A stretch of DNA of 6,401 nt from an uncultured Oscillibacter sp. (GCA_946183715.1 CAMHDB010000111.1:1-6401), one strand, 5' to 3'; shown: positions 1 to 6,401, counted from the first letter of the stretch. The notes: a model not told the origin generated them from the sequence alone. Numbers and translations are program-made.

Positions 1-1887
1 GTATGGGAACCCCTCTACCGCGCAATCGGGCACGACCGGCAGAAGTCGAGTTCGGCTATCATGGACAAACTCCTCGTCGACTGTCCGTTTGAGCTGTACT
101 GGTTCGCCAAGTCCTACGACGGCGAGGACAACGCCGCCGCGCACTGGACGTATCACTGGTCGGTCAAGTACAGCGAAAACAAGGGCTTCACGTTCTCCAA
201 CGACGCCTATCTCGATGTCGAAATGATGGTCGCCGAGAACTACGCCAAGAGCGCCGACAACAACAGCTACTACAATTACAGAATCGACACCAGCCTTGCC
301 AAGCAGGCCGCGTCGATTGCCGCCAACGCGCGGAAAATCGTGGACGCCAACAAGAACCGCTCCGACTTCGAGAAACTGACCGCCTACCGCGACGCGGTCT
401 GTGACGCGGTGTCCTACGACCACGCCGCCGCGCAGCAGGGCTCCGGGGCCTACGGAAACGGCCCGTGGCAGTTAATCCGCGTCTTCGACGGCGACGCCTC
501 GACCAACGTCGTATGCGAGGGCTACGCGAAAGCCTTCCAGTACCTGTGCGACCTGTCGACGTTCTCGGGCGACGTGTGCTCCTACATCATCACGGGCGAT
601 TTGGTGGACCGTGCCGGGAAGCCGGGGCCGCATATGTGGAACCACGTCCGGGTAAACGGGCGCTACTGGCTCGTCGACCTGACCAACTGCGACGTGGAAG
701 GCGTCTCCCGCGACTGGCTGTTCTTCAAGGCCCCCTACGCCCAGACCGTGCAATCCGGGAAACGTTCCTACGCATTCGCGCGCAACGGGGAAGTGGCGCT
801 CCGTTATACGAACATCGAAAACGCCTACGAGGCCGAGGAAATTCTTGTCCTGACGGAGGTCGACTACTCGTCGCTGGACAGCAACGCCGCCGATAACGGC
901 AACACCCCCGCGCCCGACAGCGGCAACTCCGCCGTATCTGACAGCGGCGATACGCCCGCTCCCGCCCCCGACACCGGAGACACGCCCGACAACGGCGGGG
1001 GCGTCTCCCCGGAGAACGCCGACTGGTCTGTGACCTACCCCGTCATGGTGACGGCGGGGCAGTCGAACTTCGCGGAAGCCCCGGCGGGGATACCCGTCAG
1101 CGTGACCGCCGACCCCGCGCCCGCCGGACAGCGCTTCCTCACTTGGGGCGGGGCCGCCGGACTGACTTTCACCCGCGGAAGCGTGTCCTCCGCCTCGGCT
1201 ACGTTCCTTATGCCGCCGGGGCCGCTGTACCTCTCCGCGCTCTACGAGGAGGCCCGCTTCGACGACGTGGAGCCCGGCGCCTACTACGACCAGCCCGTAC
1301 TCTGGGCGGTAGCGCGCGGCGTCACGAACGGCGTCAGCCCGACGAGCTTCGCCCCGCACGAGACCTGCACCCGCGCGCAGATTCTGACGTTCCTGTACCG
1401 CGCCGCCGGGGAGCCCCCGATTCGGAGCGGGAACCCCTTCCCGGACGTTTCGCCGGAAGTCTACTATTACCGCCCGGCAATCTGGGCGGCGGAGCGCGGG
1501 CTCGTCGACGGGGAACTCTTCGAGCCCGACACGCCCTGCACCCGCGCCGCCGTGATGGTCTACTTCTGGAAACTCGCGGGCGCGCCGGTGGGCAACCGCA
1601 ACCCGTTCGGGGACGTGCCCGACTGGATGGACTACGCCGAGGCGATAGCGTGGGGCGTGTCGCGGGGAATCACCGCCGGGACTACGCCGACGACCTTCGA
1701 GCCGGAGCGTACCTGCACACGCGCGCAGATTGTGACATTCCTGTACCGCCACTTAGTGGAGACGGGCGGGAGCCTCGGTTCCGCCGGACGGCAGGAGCCC
1801 GAACCGGAGCCCGCCCCCGCCCCCGACGATTCCGGGGAGACGACGCCCCCCGATTCCGGGGACAGCGCCGACATTGAGCCCCTGTAA
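1..1887 (+). CDS. SLH-anchored surface protein with transglutaminase-like domain (5' end outside window)
   Basis: The frame is open from base 1, so the gene starts upstream. The ATG at 61 is internal: no ribosome binding site or signal peptide accompanies it, and the upstream 20 codons read as normal protein. Residues below count from the codon at 61. A transglutaminase-like domain covers about 80-215, with Cys152 in VVCEGYAKAF, His191 in HMWNHV and Asp206 in YWLVDLTNCD forming the expected triad. A D-[NST]-G-[ND] linker (278-314) leads to an InlB-type bacterial repeat (about 323-397, ending ATFLMPPGPLYLSALYE). Three SLH domains follow (about 399-448, 459-507, 515-563), each with a CTRA motif, then a Pro/Glu/Asp tail. 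By family knowledge, SLH domains bind pyruvylated secondary cell-wall polymer, so the protein should sit on the outer wall. The enzyme could be a protein cross-linker or, as often in bacterial members, a cysteine protease/peptidase. The substrate is unknown. Domain assignment is firm; biochemical role is not. Confidence 0.9.
   Translation, partial: VWEPLYRAIGHDRQKSSSAIMDKLLVDCPFELYWFAKSYDGEDNAAAHWTYHWSVKYSENKGFTFSNDAYLDVEMMVAENYAKSADNNSYYNYRIDTSLAKQAASIAANARKIVDANKNRSDFEKLTAYRDAVCDAVSYDHAAAQQGSGAYGNGPWQLIRVFDGDASTNVVCEGYAKAFQYLCDLSTFSGDVCSYIITGDLVDRAGKPGPHMWNHVRVNGRYWLVDLTNCDVEGVSRDWLFFKAPYAQTVQSGKRSYAFARNGEVALRYTNIENAYEAEEILVLTEVDYSSLDSNAADNGNTPAPDSGNSAVSDSGDTPAPAPDTGDTPDNGGGVSPENADWSVTYPVMVTAGQSNFAEAPAGIPVSVTADPAPAGQRFLTWGGAAGLTFTRGSVSSASATFLMPPGPLYLSALYEEARFDDVEPGAYYDQPVLWAVARGVTNGVSPTSFAPHETCTRAQILTFLYRAAGEPPIRSGNPFPDVSPEVYYYRPAIWAAERGLVDGELFEPDTPCTRAAVMVYFWKLAGAPVGNRNPFGDVPDWMDYAEAIAWGVSRGITAGTTPTTFEPERTCTRAQIVTFLYRHLVETGGSLGSAGRQEPEPEPAPAPDDSGETTPPDSGDSADIEPL
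892..1002 (+). repeat. Degenerate 8-codon linker repeat, D-[NST]-G-[ND]
   Basis: Within the transglutaminase/SLH protein, residues 278-314 (counted from the codon at 61) read as imperfect units: DNGNTPAP, DSGNSAVS, DSGDTPAPAP, DTGDTP and DNGGG. Most units are eight codons long. The segment is rich in Asp, Gly, Pro and Thr with no hydrophobic core, which fits a flexible extracellular spacer between the catalytic domain and the wall-binding half. The same DSG theme returns at the C-terminus, where a perfect 12-bp direct repeat (CGATTCCGGGGA) lies at 1827-1838 and 1851-1862. Confidence 0.7.
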
Positions 1888-1889
1888 GC

Positions 1890-1895
1890 GAGGTG
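1890..1895 (+). promoter_or_regulatory. Probable Shine-Dalgarno site of the subtilase gene
   Basis: GAGGTG lies 12 nt before the ATG at 1908, inside the 20-nt gap after the upstream stop codon. The spacing is longer than ideal, but it is the only purine-rich match available and it supports the start at 1908, which also begins a good signal peptide. No promoter fits in this gap, so the gene probably relies on transcription from upstream. Confidence 0.6.
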
Positions 1896-1907
1896 TGACT
1901 TTTACCT

Positions 1908-3572
1908 ATGAGACGGATACAACGCTTTTTGGTTTTGTGCGCGCTGGCGCTGTGCCTGACGGGCGCGGCGTCCGCGGCGGAGTACGACGGCTATCTGGTC
2001 AAGCTCAACCCCGACGCCCCCGCGCGCCTCCTTGACGCGGCCTCCCGCGCGATTCCTCCGACTCTGGAGGAAGTCTACGCCCCGGCGGGGCTCTACCGCG
2101 TCCGCGACGCCGACGCCGTCGAACGCCTCCGCAAGTCGGGCGCCCTGCTCTACGCCGAGCCCGACTACATCGTCACCATTGACGATACCCCCGACGTTGA
2201 GGACTTCGACGCGTCCCTGCTGGACGCCTCCGGCACTTCCGAGGAAGCGTGGTACGAGGCCCCGCTGGACATGGAAGTGATTCGCCGGAAGGATGTCACG
2301 GGAAAGGGCGTCCGGGTCGGCATCGTGGACTCCGGCATTTTCCGGGGGCACGAGGAGTTCGAGGGCGTCACGATTCTGGACGGCGCGAACTACTGCGTCC
2401 CGGAGGGCGACCCGGCCCGGAATGACGTGTCGGACAGCGTGGGACACGGTACCTTCGTCAGCGGCCTGATTGCGGCGGCCCAAAACGGCAAGGGCATTGC
2501 CGGGCTTGCGCCGGATGTCGAACTGGTTCCGCTGAAGGCCTTCGAGAGCAAAAACGGCGCAATCTCCAACATAGCCGCCGCCATTTACGACAGCGTCCGG
2601 ACTTGGCATTGTCAGGTGCTCAACCTGAGCCTCGGCGTCACGCAGGACTACATCACGCTCCGGGACGCGATTGAATACGCCGCCGGGGAGGGCGTGCTGA
2701 TGGTCGCGGCGGCGGGGAATCTCACCAGCGGGGAGCACAGAGACAGCGGAGACCCGCTGAATTATCCGGCGGCCTACCCGCAAGTCGTCGGTGTGGGCGC
2801 GGTGGCGTCGGACTTGTCCGTAGCTTCCTTCTCCTTCCGCAACGAGAGCGTGGAAGTGAGCGCGCCGGGGCAGAATATGCGCGGCCCGTACCACAAGGAC
2901 GCCTCGCGCTACTCCAACGGCTACGGCACTTCCTACGCCGCGCCGCTCGTCACCGCCGCCGCCGCGCTGGCGCTCTCCATACGCCCCGGACTGACGCCCG
3001 ACGAGTTCCGGAACCTTCTGAAACAGACTGTCCGTGACCTCGGCCCCGAGGGCTACGATACCGCCTACGGCGACGGACTCCTGCAAATCGGCCGCCTCTG
3101 CGCGCTGGCGAATCCGGAAAGAATGGCCTGCACGGTGATTTGGAAAAACTACGACGGGACGATTCTGCAAACCGCCGACGGCGTCGCGCCCGGCACGCTC
3201 CCGGTCTACGACGGCCAGACCCCCGTCCGGGACGGCTACACCTTCGAGTACTGGGAGCCGACCCCGGAGGCCGTCGCGGGCGACAGCGAATACACGGCGC
3301 ATTTCGCGCCCAACGCCGCCGAAATACTCTCCGCCGTCGTGGAGGGCGACGCGTTGAGCGTCACGCTGGTGACCCCGGTCAGCGCCACGCTTGCGGTCTC
3401 GTACTTCGACGGAAATGAACGCTTCCTCGACGTGTGCATGGAGCCCGTGGAGGCCGGCGCCGAGACGGCCCTGCTCCCGTTGCGGAACGGCGCCCAAACG
3501 GCCCGGGTCATGGTTTTCGATGATGGCTACTGCCCGCTTTGCGGCGCGTTCGGCGTCACGCTCGCCCCGTGA
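1908..3572 (+). CDS. Secreted subtilisin-like serine protease (S8 family) with C-terminal beta modules
   Basis: This 554-residue preproprotein has a basic start (MRRIQR), a hydrophobic core and a likely cleavage near ASAA-EY (about residues 23-24), so it is exported. Residues about 27-90 resemble a short I9-like propeptide ending AEPDYIV. The S8 catalytic domain spans about 120-400. Asp141 (GIVDSGI), His180 (GHGTFVSG), oxyanion Asn271 (AAAGN) and Ser342 (GTSYAAP) are all present, so the enzyme looks active. Residues about 407-467 form an InlB B-repeat/Flg_new-like module (IWKNYDGTIL, then RDGYTFEYWEP). Residues about 470-554 look like a small beta-sandwich (AVSYFDGNERFLDV, then ARVMVFDDGYCPL). 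No SLH domain, LPXTG motif or transmembrane anchor is seen, so release to the medium or retention through the beta modules is inferred. It lies 20 nt after the SLH/transglutaminase gene and is likely in the same operon. The substrate is unknown; processing or turnover of neighbouring surface proteins is only a possibility. Confidence 0.93.
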   Translation: MRRIQRFLVLCALALCLTGAASAAEYDGYLVKLNPDAPARLLDAASRAIPPTLEEVYAPAGLYRVRDADAVERLRKSGALLYAEPDYIVTIDDTPDVEDFDASLLDASGTSEEAWYEAPLDMEVIRRKDVTGKGVRVGIVDSGIFRGHEEFEGVTILDGANYCVPEGDPARNDVSDSVGHGTFVSGLIAAAQNGKGIAGLAPDVELVPLKAFESKNGAISNIAAAIYDSVRTWHCQVLNLSLGVTQDYITLRDAIEYAAGEGVLMVAAAGNLTSGEHRDSGDPLNYPAAYPQVVGVGAVASDLSVASFSFRNESVEVSAPGQNMRGPYHKDASRYSNGYGTSYAAPLVTAAAALALSIRPGLTPDEFRNLLKQTVRDLGPEGYDTAYGDGLLQIGRLCALANPERMACTVIWKNYDGTILQTADGVAPGTLPVYDGQTPVRDGYTFEYWEPTPEAVAGDSEYTAHFAPNAAEILSAVVEGDALSVTLVTPVSATLAVSYFDGNERFLDVCMEPVEAGAETALLPLRNGAQTARVMVFDDGYCPLCGAFGVTLAP

Positions 3573-3612
3573 ATTTGCAGTAAACAGCCTTCCCCGCGCG
3601 GCGCCGGAAAAG

Positions 3613-3697
3613 TTGCACAAAAAAATCACGCGAAATTCCCCGGAAAGAACACAATTTACGGGGAATTTGCCCGCGCCGGGAAAAAGGTTTTGTGCAA
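3613..3697. repeat. Nested inverted repeats in the intergenic region
   Basis: Two perfect 10-bp inverted repeats are nested. The outer arms are TTGCACAAAA (3613-3622) and TTTTGTGCAA (3688-3697). The inner arms are AAATTCCCCG (3633-3642) and CGGGGAATTT (3659-3668), around a 16-nt loop. A small CCCG/CGGG hairpin (3670-3673 with 3677-3680) fits between the inner and outer right arms, so a transcript could fold into a three-way junction. The element lies 40 nt after the subtilase stop and upstream of the predicted promoter for the next gene, so it would sit in the 3' untranslated region of the upstream transcript. It lacks an adjacent T-tract on the plus strand, so it is not a textbook terminator. 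It could be a 3'-end processing or stability element, a regulator-binding region, or a small palindromic repeat. Confidence 0.6.
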
Positions 3698-3730
3698 TTC
3701 GACGGATTTCACCTGCCGTGTTTTTCACTC

Positions 3731-3759
3731 TTGCCTTTTCCAGAATTTTGCTATAAAAT
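3731..3759 (+). promoter_or_regulatory. Predicted sigma-A-type promoter of the GH25/SLH gene
   Basis: A -35-like TTGCCT lies at 3731-3736. The -10 can be read as TAAAAT at 3754-3759 with a 17-nt spacer, or as TATAAA at 3752-3757 preceded by an extended TGC (3749-3751) with a 15-nt spacer. Either reading matches the -10 consensus at five of six bases. This is the AT-rich stretch just ahead of the gene and would start transcription about 30-35 nt before the start codon. It implies that the lysozyme gene is expressed separately from the two upstream genes. Confidence 0.65.
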
Positions 3760-3787
3760 GAAGATACGATTTCCTATTCTGAAAGAC

Positions 3788-3793
3788 AGGAGG
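3788..3793 (+). promoter_or_regulatory. Strong Shine-Dalgarno site of the GH25/SLH gene
   Basis: A perfect AGGAGG is followed by a 7-nt spacer and the ATG at 3801. It fixes the start of the GH25/SLH gene and suggests efficient translation. Confidence 0.9.
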
Positions 3794-3800
3794 TTTTTGC

Positions 3801-5327
3801 ATGAGAGGAAAAGGCGCTCTCTTCCGAGGGCTCTGCCTAGCGGGGCTGTGCGTATTCCTGACGCTCCCCGCCGCCGCGCAGACGTTCTCGGATGTCCCGG
3901 AAAGTCTCTGGTCTTACGGCAACATCGAGGAAGCCGCCGCCGACGGCGCAATCAAGGGCTACGCGAACGGCACCTTTGAACCCGAGGCCCCGCTGTCTCT
4001 GGCCCACTTCACCGTGATGATGTCCCGCTCTTTCTACACGCAGGACTACAATAACGAACTGAGCTGGATAGACCCCAACAGCGGCGTCTACATCGAGTGG
4101 TACACCCCCGCCGAGTGGGTCGCCCGCGAACACGGCCTCCTCAACGGTATCACCATCGGCATGACGCAACAGCTCACCCGTTACCAGATGGCGCAGATTA
4201 TCTACAACCTGCTCCAGTCGAAAGGCGTCGAGTTCTCGCGTACTCCGGTTTTGAACGCGCGCGCCTCCATCGCCGATTTGGACAGATTCCCCAACGACGC
4301 CATGCGCAACGCCGTCGCGTGCGTGTACTCCAAGGGCATTCTCAACGGCTACGACGACGGCTCTTTCTACGGCAATGTCGTCGCCAACCGCGCCGAGGCC
4401 GCGACCGTCTACTGCCGCCTCAAACGCTTCTTCAACAGCGGTTCGGCGACGCCCCGGCCCGAACCCGAACCGACCCCCGCTTCGAGGTACGGAACCCTCC
4501 CGAACAAGTCCCCGTCGAAACTGACGGTGCGCGACGTGTTCACGCCCGGCAAGACCACCGGGAGTACGTTTACGTTCCAAGGCGCGAAAATCCCCATCTA
4601 CTCCGGCGTCGAGACGCTGAAAGTAGGCGCGGGCGACTTCGTGTGGCGCGACGGGCGGCGTATCCGCTACGTCGGCAACCGCTACGACGCGTGGTTTGGT
4701 GTGGACGTGTCCGCCTACCAGAACCGCGCCCGGAGCAGCGGCACCATTAACTGGAAGGCCGCCAAGGCCGACGGCGTACAGTTCGCCATGATTCGTGTCG
4801 GATTGCGCGGCACGTCGACGGGCGCGCTCCGCGAGGACCCCTACTACGCGACGAATATCGAGGGCGCGCTGGCGCAGGGAATCCAGACCGGCGCGTACAT
4901 CTTCGCGCAGGCCATCAACATTAAGGAAGCCATCGAGGAGGCCGACTTCGTGATTGAACGCCTCCGGGGCCATAAGATTAACGGCCCGGTTTCCTACGAC
5001 TGGGAAATCAACGACAGTTCCTACCGCGTGGCGAACGTGTCGAAAGAAATGGCCACGGCTTGCGCGGTGGCGTTCTGCAAGCGCGTCGCCGCCGCCGGGT
5101 ATACCCCCATGTTCTACAACAGCCGCTATTGCGCCTACATGAAGTACGACCAAGGCGCGCTCGAACCCTACATGATGTGGTACCCGCAGTACCCCTCCAC
5201 GACCGCGACGAGGCCCTACCCGAATCTCTACTACCAGATGGACTTCTGGCAGTTCTCGGAAAGCGCCGTCGTGTACGGAATCGGCAACAGAATTGACTCG
5301 AATATCTGGTTCAAGCCGAAAAGCTGA
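3801..5327 (+). CDS. SLH-anchored GH25 lysozyme (N-acetylmuramidase)
   Basis: This 508-residue exported protein is predicted to cleave the beta-1,4 bond between N-acetylmuramic acid and N-acetylglucosamine in peptidoglycan. A signal peptide occupies about residues 1-26 (cleavage near AAA-QT). Three SLH domains follow: about 27-75 (FSDVPESLWSYGNIEEAA), 88-138, and 157-210 (with NRAEA). The TRAE-type motif is poorly kept in the first two (SLAHF and TRYQM). A Pro/Glu linker (218-226) and an unassigned stretch (about 230-295) lead to the GH25 domain at about 297-505. Its hallmarks are Asp302 in FGVDVSAYQ, INWKAAKADGVQF at 316-328, the catalytic Asp400/Glu402 pair in SYDWEI, MFYN at 437-440, DFWQF at 481-485 and IDSN at 498-501. 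Wall attachment through SLH domains would place the hydrolase on the peptidoglycan surface, with a likely role in wall remodelling, separation or growth. It has its own promoter and a strong terminator, so it looks monocistronic. Confidence 0.93.
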   Translation: MRGKGALFRGLCLAGLCVFLTLPAAAQTFSDVPESLWSYGNIEEAAADGAIKGYANGTFEPEAPLSLAHFTVMMSRSFYTQDYNNELSWIDPNSGVYIEWYTPAEWVAREHGLLNGITIGMTQQLTRYQMAQIIYNLLQSKGVEFSRTPVLNARASIADLDRFPNDAMRNAVACVYSKGILNGYDDGSFYGNVVANRAEAATVYCRLKRFFNSGSATPRPEPEPTPASRYGTLPNKSPSKLTVRDVFTPGKTTGSTFTFQGAKIPIYSGVETLKVGAGDFVWRDGRRIRYVGNRYDAWFGVDVSAYQNRARSSGTINWKAAKADGVQFAMIRVGLRGTSTGALREDPYYATNIEGALAQGIQTGAYIFAQAINIKEAIEEADFVIERLRGHKINGPVSYDWEINDSSYRVANVSKEMATACAVAFCKRVAAAGYTPMFYNSRYCAYMKYDQGALEPYMMWYPQYPSTTATRPYPNLYYQMDFWQFSESAVVYGIGNRIDSNIWFKPKS

Positions 5328-5329
5328 CA

Positions 5330-5369
5330 AAACGCCCTCTCCCGGATTCCGGGGGAGGGCGTTTCTTTT
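5330..5369. terminator. Bidirectional intrinsic terminator between the GH25/SLH gene and plsX
   Basis: A 16-bp stem (5330-5345 with 5349-5364) contains a single T-G wobble and closes on the 3-nt loop ATT (5346-5348). On the plus strand it runs into TTTCTTTT (5362-5369). On the minus strand it is followed by TTTT (5332-5329), then a less T-rich stretch. It begins 3 nt after the GH25/SLH stop codon, and its last plus-strand T is also the first base of the plsX stop triplet, so one hairpin can end both converging transcripts. Confidence 0.93.
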
Positions 5370-6391
5370 CAGGGCCGCCCGATTTTCATCAGGCCTACAT
5401 TCTTCTCCACGTCGTCAATAAAGCCGCTCTCGGCGTACTCCTTCGCGCGCAGAATCGCGTTGCAGACGGCGCGGGCGTTCGACGAACCGTGGGCCTTGAT
5501 GACGGGCCGCGATACCCCTAGGAACGGCGTCCCGCCGACTTCCGACGGGTCAAGCGCCTTTTTCATGGCGGTGAGGTCGCCTTTGAGCAAGGCGGCGGCG
5601 ATTTTCGTCTTGGGGTTCGTCAGGAACAGCTTCTTCAATTCCCGCAGGAAGAATTTCCCGGTTCCCTCCACGCTCTTCAGCATGACATTCCCCGTGAATC
5701 CGTCCGTAACGACCACGTCCGCCCCGCCCAGCATGGCGTCACTGGCTTCGATGTTGCCGATAAACTGTATCCGGTTCGCCTCGGAGGCCTTGCGGAGCAG
5801 TCCGTAGGCGTCGTGACGCAGGGGGTCGCCCTTCTCTTCTTCGGCCCCGATGTTGAGCAGTCCCACGCGCGGGTTTTCGATGTCGAGTACGCGCTTGGCG
5901 TAGTAACTGCCCAGATACGCGAACTGCAACAAGTCCTCGGGCGTACAAACCGCGTTGGCGCCGCAGTCGCAAAGAATCATTTTCCCGGTGGACGTGGGCA
6001 GTACGGGCCCCATCGCCGCGCGGCGGATACCCCGTATCCGCTTGACAATCAGCGTCGCCCCCGACAACAGCGCGCCCGTCGAACCCGCCGACACAAACGC
6101 GTCGCCCGCGCCGTCCCGCACGAGATTCAGCCCGACTGTCAGCGACGAGTTTTTCTTCTTCTTGAACGCCGTCGCGGGCGGGTCGGAAATCTCCACGACT
6201 TCCGGCGCGTCCTTGATTTCCACGCCCGCCGGGAGCGTCTTTTCCCCGCACTCCTCCACGACACGCAGGATGTCGGCGGCTCTGCCGACGAGCAGGATGT
6301 CCACGCCGTGGACTTTGTGCGCCTCCAGCGCGCCCCGGACGAGTGCCCCGGGGGCGTTGTCCCCGCCCATCGCGTCTACGATAATCTTCAT
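5369..6391 (-). CDS. plsX: Phosphate acyltransferase PlsX
   Basis: PlsX transfers the acyl chain from acyl-ACP to phosphate, giving acyl-phosphate. PlsY then uses this to acylate glycerol-3-phosphate, the first step of phospholipid synthesis in most Gram-positive bacteria. It is a peripheral membrane, cytoplasmic enzyme. The 340-residue length matches the family (about 330-345). Recognisable blocks are VDAMGGDNAP (5-14), DAFVSAGSTGALLSGA (97-112), LLNIGAEEEKG (178-188), IGNIEASD (211-218), VVVTDGFTGNVMLK (226-239), GGTPFLGV (286-293) and AHGSSNARA (300-308). The start at 6391 gives the canonical MKIIVDAMGGD opening. Only 10 nt upstream are visible; the GG at the window edge, 8 nt before the ATG, could be the end of a Shine-Dalgarno site. 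In many Firmicutes plsX precedes fabD, fabG or acpP genes. Here it is the last gene before a terminator, so any partners must be upstream of it, outside the window. Confidence 0.97.
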   Translation of the reverse strand: MKIIVDAMGGDNAPGALVRGALEAHKVHGVDILLVGRAADILRVVEECGEKTLPAGVEIKDAPEVVEISDPPATAFKKKKNSSLTVGLNLVRDGAGDAFVSAGSTGALLSGATLIVKRIRGIRRAAMGPVLPTSTGKMILCDCGANAVCTPEDLLQFAYLGSYYAKRVLDIENPRVGLLNIGAEEEKGDPLRHDAYGLLRKASEANRIQFIGNIEASDAMLGGADVVVTDGFTGNVMLKSVEGTGKFFLRELKKLFLTNPKTKIAAALLKGDLTAMKKALDPSEVGGTPFLGVSRPVIKAHGSSNARAVCNAILRAKEYAESGFIDDVEKNVGLMKIGRP

Positions 6392-6401
6392 GTAGCAAAC
6401 C

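Noticed and set aside
61..63. ATG at 61 as the true start of the first gene
   Set aside because: The frame continues open to base 1 with normal protein-like codons, there is no Shine-Dalgarno sequence before it and no signal peptide after it, although an SLH protein must be exported.
472..1752. A 426-codon minus-strand open frame opposite the transglutaminase/SLH gene
   Set aside because: It mirrors the SLH and linker coding region, with biased composition and no domain signature. It is a by-product of GC-rich codon use.
3525..3543. CPLCG near the end of the subtilase as a zinc knuckle
   Set aside because: A zinc-binding ribbon needs a second Cys pair at suitable spacing, and none is present. 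The segment fits the last strand of a small beta module.
3633..3668. Inner hairpin as a rho-independent terminator for the subtilase operon
   Set aside because: The stem is followed on the plus strand by GCCCGCGCCGGG rather than a T-tract, and its 16-nt loop is long. On the minus strand a T run comes 7 nt after the stem, but no minus-strand gene ends there.
1902..3728. A 608-codon open frame on the minus strand opposite the subtilase
   Set aside because: It is the antisense shadow of a gene with a full set of protease motifs. Its translation is Arg/Gly/Val-rich with no recognisable domain, as expected opposite GC-rich coding sequence with few stop codons.
3837..5330. A 497-codon minus-strand open frame opposite the GH25 gene
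   Set aside because: The plus strand has signal peptide, SLH and GH25 motifs plus a promoter and a strong Shine-Dalgarno site. The minus frame shows low-complexity, Arg/Val/Gly-rich translation and no domain.

Overview
The window is GC-rich, with G or C at most third codon positions. It carries four genes typical of a Gram-positive anaerobe of the Clostridia. The SLH repeats of the 'CTRAQ' type, the InlB/Flg_new-like modules on secreted proteins, the SLH-anchored GH25 lysozyme and a stand-alone plsX together suggest a GC-rich member of the Oscillospiraceae/Ruminococcaceae type. That taxonomic guess rests on domain style only; no rRNA or other marker is present.

Layout. (1) Positions 1-1887, plus strand: the 3' part of a large surface protein whose start lies upstream of the window. 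It has a transglutaminase-like domain with an intact Cys/His/Asp triad, a D-[NST]-G-[ND] repeat linker, an InlB-type 'bacterial repeat' module, three SLH domains and a Pro/acidic tail. (2) Positions 1908-3572, plus strand: a secreted subtilisin-like serine protease with a signal peptide, a short propeptide-like region, a complete Asp/His/Asn/Ser catalytic set and C-terminal beta modules. Only 20 nt separate it from the first gene, so the two are probably co-transcribed. (3) Positions 3573-3800: a 228-nt intergenic region that is more AT-rich than the genes. It holds two nested 10-bp inverted repeats, then a good sigma-A-like promoter and a strong Shine-Dalgarno sequence. (4) Positions 3801-5327, plus strand: an SLH-anchored GH25 muramidase with signal peptide, three N-terminal SLH domains, a Pro/Glu linker, a small module and the GH25 domain. 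(5) Positions 5330-5369: a strong, probably bidirectional hairpin terminator. (6) Positions 5369-6391, minus strand: plsX, complete and convergent, running to within 10 nt of the window edge.

The three plus-strand genes all encode exported proteins, two of them predicted to be held on secondary cell-wall polymer through SLH domains. They are plausibly a cell-envelope processing set: a transglutaminase-like enzyme, a protease and a peptidoglycan hydrolase. That they work together is inference from proximity. plsX is a membrane-phospholipid housekeeping gene, transcribed towards them and insulated by the terminator. I see no mobile element, CRISPR array, tRNA or rRNA, and no clear evidence of a new biological system. 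The least explained piece of DNA is the nested inverted repeat at 3613-3697.
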